Source: Sutcliffiella tianshenii (GTDB lineage: Bacteria > Bacillota > Bacilli > Bacillales > Bacillaceae_I). Taken from it: DNA of 64,000 bases. Both the position numbers and the translations under genes were made by a program. Under the pieces are notes generated by a model. The model saw only the letters and a list, made by a program, of their open reading frames with translations, searched no databases and was not told the origin of the DNA. This document shows, in pieces, positions 63,038 through 64,000 of this stretch; positions within the stretch are counted from its first letter, which is position 1; every line of letters starts with the position of its first letter. The stretch spans positions 248,001-312,000 of the forward strand of contig NZ_JAFBED010000006.1 in NCBI RefSeq assembly GCF_016908565.1, in the 5' to 3' direction.

Positions 63038-63961
63038 ATGTCAAAAAATGAAGGTAAATACAATATTAAAGCAGCTTCAAAAATGCTTGGAATTCAACCT
63101 GGGACGCTTCGTGCCTGGGAAAGAAGATACCAGATGATTGCCCCTGTCCGTAACGACTCCGGACATCGTCTTTATACAGAAGAACATATAAAAATACTCA
63201 AGTGGCTTATCCAAAAAGTGAACAAAGGTTTTACCATCAGTCAGGCTGTCTCCTTACTTGAAAATGATCATCAGGCGTTGTTGGAAGGTAATCTTAGTGA
63301 AACAGTCCCTGATCATGATTTGTCAAAGGAATTATTGGAGGAACTATTAAAGGCGCTCCTTGAGTTTGATGAAGGTCATGCACACGAAATCATGGATAAG
63401 ATTTTCAGTTTATATTCAGTGGAAAAGGTATTGATTGATATATTAGGAACATTGCTTGTAAAGGTTGGGGACCTCTGGGAAAATGATGAGATTTCCAGTG
63501 CGCATGAGCATTTCGCCTCCGCGTTTCTTCGTTCTCGGATCGGAATGATCCTGCACGGTCTGCCAGTGAACGGATTTTTGCCCAAGACGGTTTCGGTTTG
63601 CGGGCCAGGGGAATGGCACGAACTCGGTTTGTTGATCTATACCCTTTTCGTCCGAAGAAAAGGGTTCGAAACCATTTATCTCGGCACTAGCATAGCGGAC
63701 AATGATATTCATATCGTGCTGAAGGAAATAAACCCGAAGTTTCTTTTCCTCTCCTGCACATTATCTGTCAACCTGCCGAAAACGCTGGAAATGGTGGACG
63801 ATTTGCACAGGGATTACCCTGAGTTGATTATTGGGCTTGGCGGTTCTGCAGTTGACAGGATGCCAGAGCATAAAAAAACGTCCTATCGGGAATTTTTGAT
63901 AGGCAATACCATGAAAGAATGGGAAGACTGGCTTAAAGAACACATGAATTCAAAGAATTAA
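63038..63961 (+). CDS. MerR-family AdoCbl-dependent photoreceptor regulator (CarH/LitR type)
   Basis: The 307-residue protein has an N-terminal MerR helix-turn-helix (about 6-75, YNIKAASKMLGIQPGTLRAWERRYQM in part), a four-helix cap domain (about 90-185) and a Rossmann B12-binding domain (about 186-307). Both photoreceptor signatures are intact: W-x9-EH (LW then ENDEISSAH then EH) in the cap, and the lower-ligand motif E-x-H-x-x-G (GEWHELG) in the B12 domain. In the dark AdoCbl-bound tetramers repress; light cleaves the Co-C bond and releases DNA. ATG at 63038 follows a GAGAGAAAGGG site. The targets are not visible; in B. megaterium LitR controls light-induced genes. Confidence 0.88.
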   Translation: MSKNEGKYNIKAASKMLGIQPGTLRAWERRYQMIAPVRNDSGHRLYTEEHIKILKWLIQKVNKGFTISQAVSLLENDHQALLEGNLSETVPDHDLSKELLEELLKALLEFDEGHAHEIMDKIFSLYSVEKVLIDILGTLLVKVGDLWENDEISSAHEHFASAFLRSRIGMILHGLPVNGFLPKTVSVCGPGEWHELGLLIYTLFVRRKGFETIYLGTSIADNDIHIVLKEINPKFLFLSCTLSVNLPKTLEMVDDLHRDYPELIIGLGGSAVDRMPEHKKTSYREFLIGNTMKEWEDWLKEHMNSKN

Positions 63962-64000
63962 TATAATTTACTTTCATTCTATGGGGGAACGTAACGAACC

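Overview
This window is chromosomal DNA from an endospore-forming, low-to-moderate GC Bacillaceae species (Bacillus sensu lato). The evidence is the unbroken set of sporulation loci (spoIIM, spoIIAA-spoIIAB-sigF, spoVAA to spoVAF, dacF, dacB, spmA-spmB), the resABCDE and sigX-rsiX loci, and a gene order that follows the Bacillus subtilis yqkE-to-ypbG region closely. No rRNA, tRNA, transposase, phage or CRISPR locus was seen. I could not assign the species.

Layout. (1) 1-6.2 kb is an accessory region: the end of a membrane protein, a modular Ser/Thr kinase, a DUF805 protein, an FAD monooxygenase, a methyltransferase and a small membrane protein. (2) 6.2-13.4 kb is the yqkE-to-xerD block with yqkF, a 46-codon mciZ, nudF, yqxK (EndoQ type), spoIIM, fur and yqzK; two PerR-type boxes lie here. 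(3) 13.5-17.0 kb is deoB-punA-pdp for nucleoside salvage. (4) 17.3-26.8 kb is dacF, the spoIIA operon, the spoVA operon and lysA. Recognisable sigma-F, sigma-H and sigma-G promoters precede dacF, spoIIAA and spoVAA. (5) 27-31.9 kb is ppiB, then an FMN riboswitch and ribD-ribE-ribBA-ribH-ribT. (6) 32-40.3 kb is ypuF, scpA-scpB, an uncharacterised gene, ypuI, a superoxide dismutase, a 51-bp tandem array, dacB-spmA-spmB and rluB. (7) 40.8-50.2 kb is resABC, resDE, a cobalamin riboswitch with a lipoprotein and an ECF S component, then sigX-rsiX behind a sigma-X-type promoter. (8) 50.3-52.4 kb is a GntP permease and a 3-hydroxybutyrate dehydrogenase. (9) 52.5-62 kb is a segment bounded by inverted composite repeats, carrying a PHP phosphatase, serA, a second FMN riboswitch with ribU, fer, ypbB-recQ-ypbD-ypbE and ypbF. 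(10) 62.1-64 kb is ypbG and a MerR/B12-binding CarH/LitR-type photoreceptor regulator.

Several genes are likely to work together. Both FMN riboswitches tie riboflavin synthesis and uptake to FMN. The cobalamin riboswitch unit would import B12, which the regulator at the right edge needs as its light-sensing cofactor. resABC matures c-type cytochromes and resDE responds to respiration. spoIIA and spoVA follow the forespore cascade.

The most unusual structures are: the array of eight 51-bp terminator-like units after the sod gene; the roughly 380-bp inverted composite arms 9 kb apart; a dispersed palindromic repeat family whose terminal stems covary between copies; six GATA motifs spaced about 20 bp apart; a perfect PerR-consensus box beside a 32-codon Cys-rich microprotein; and the CarH-like regulator with a palindrome over its own promoter.
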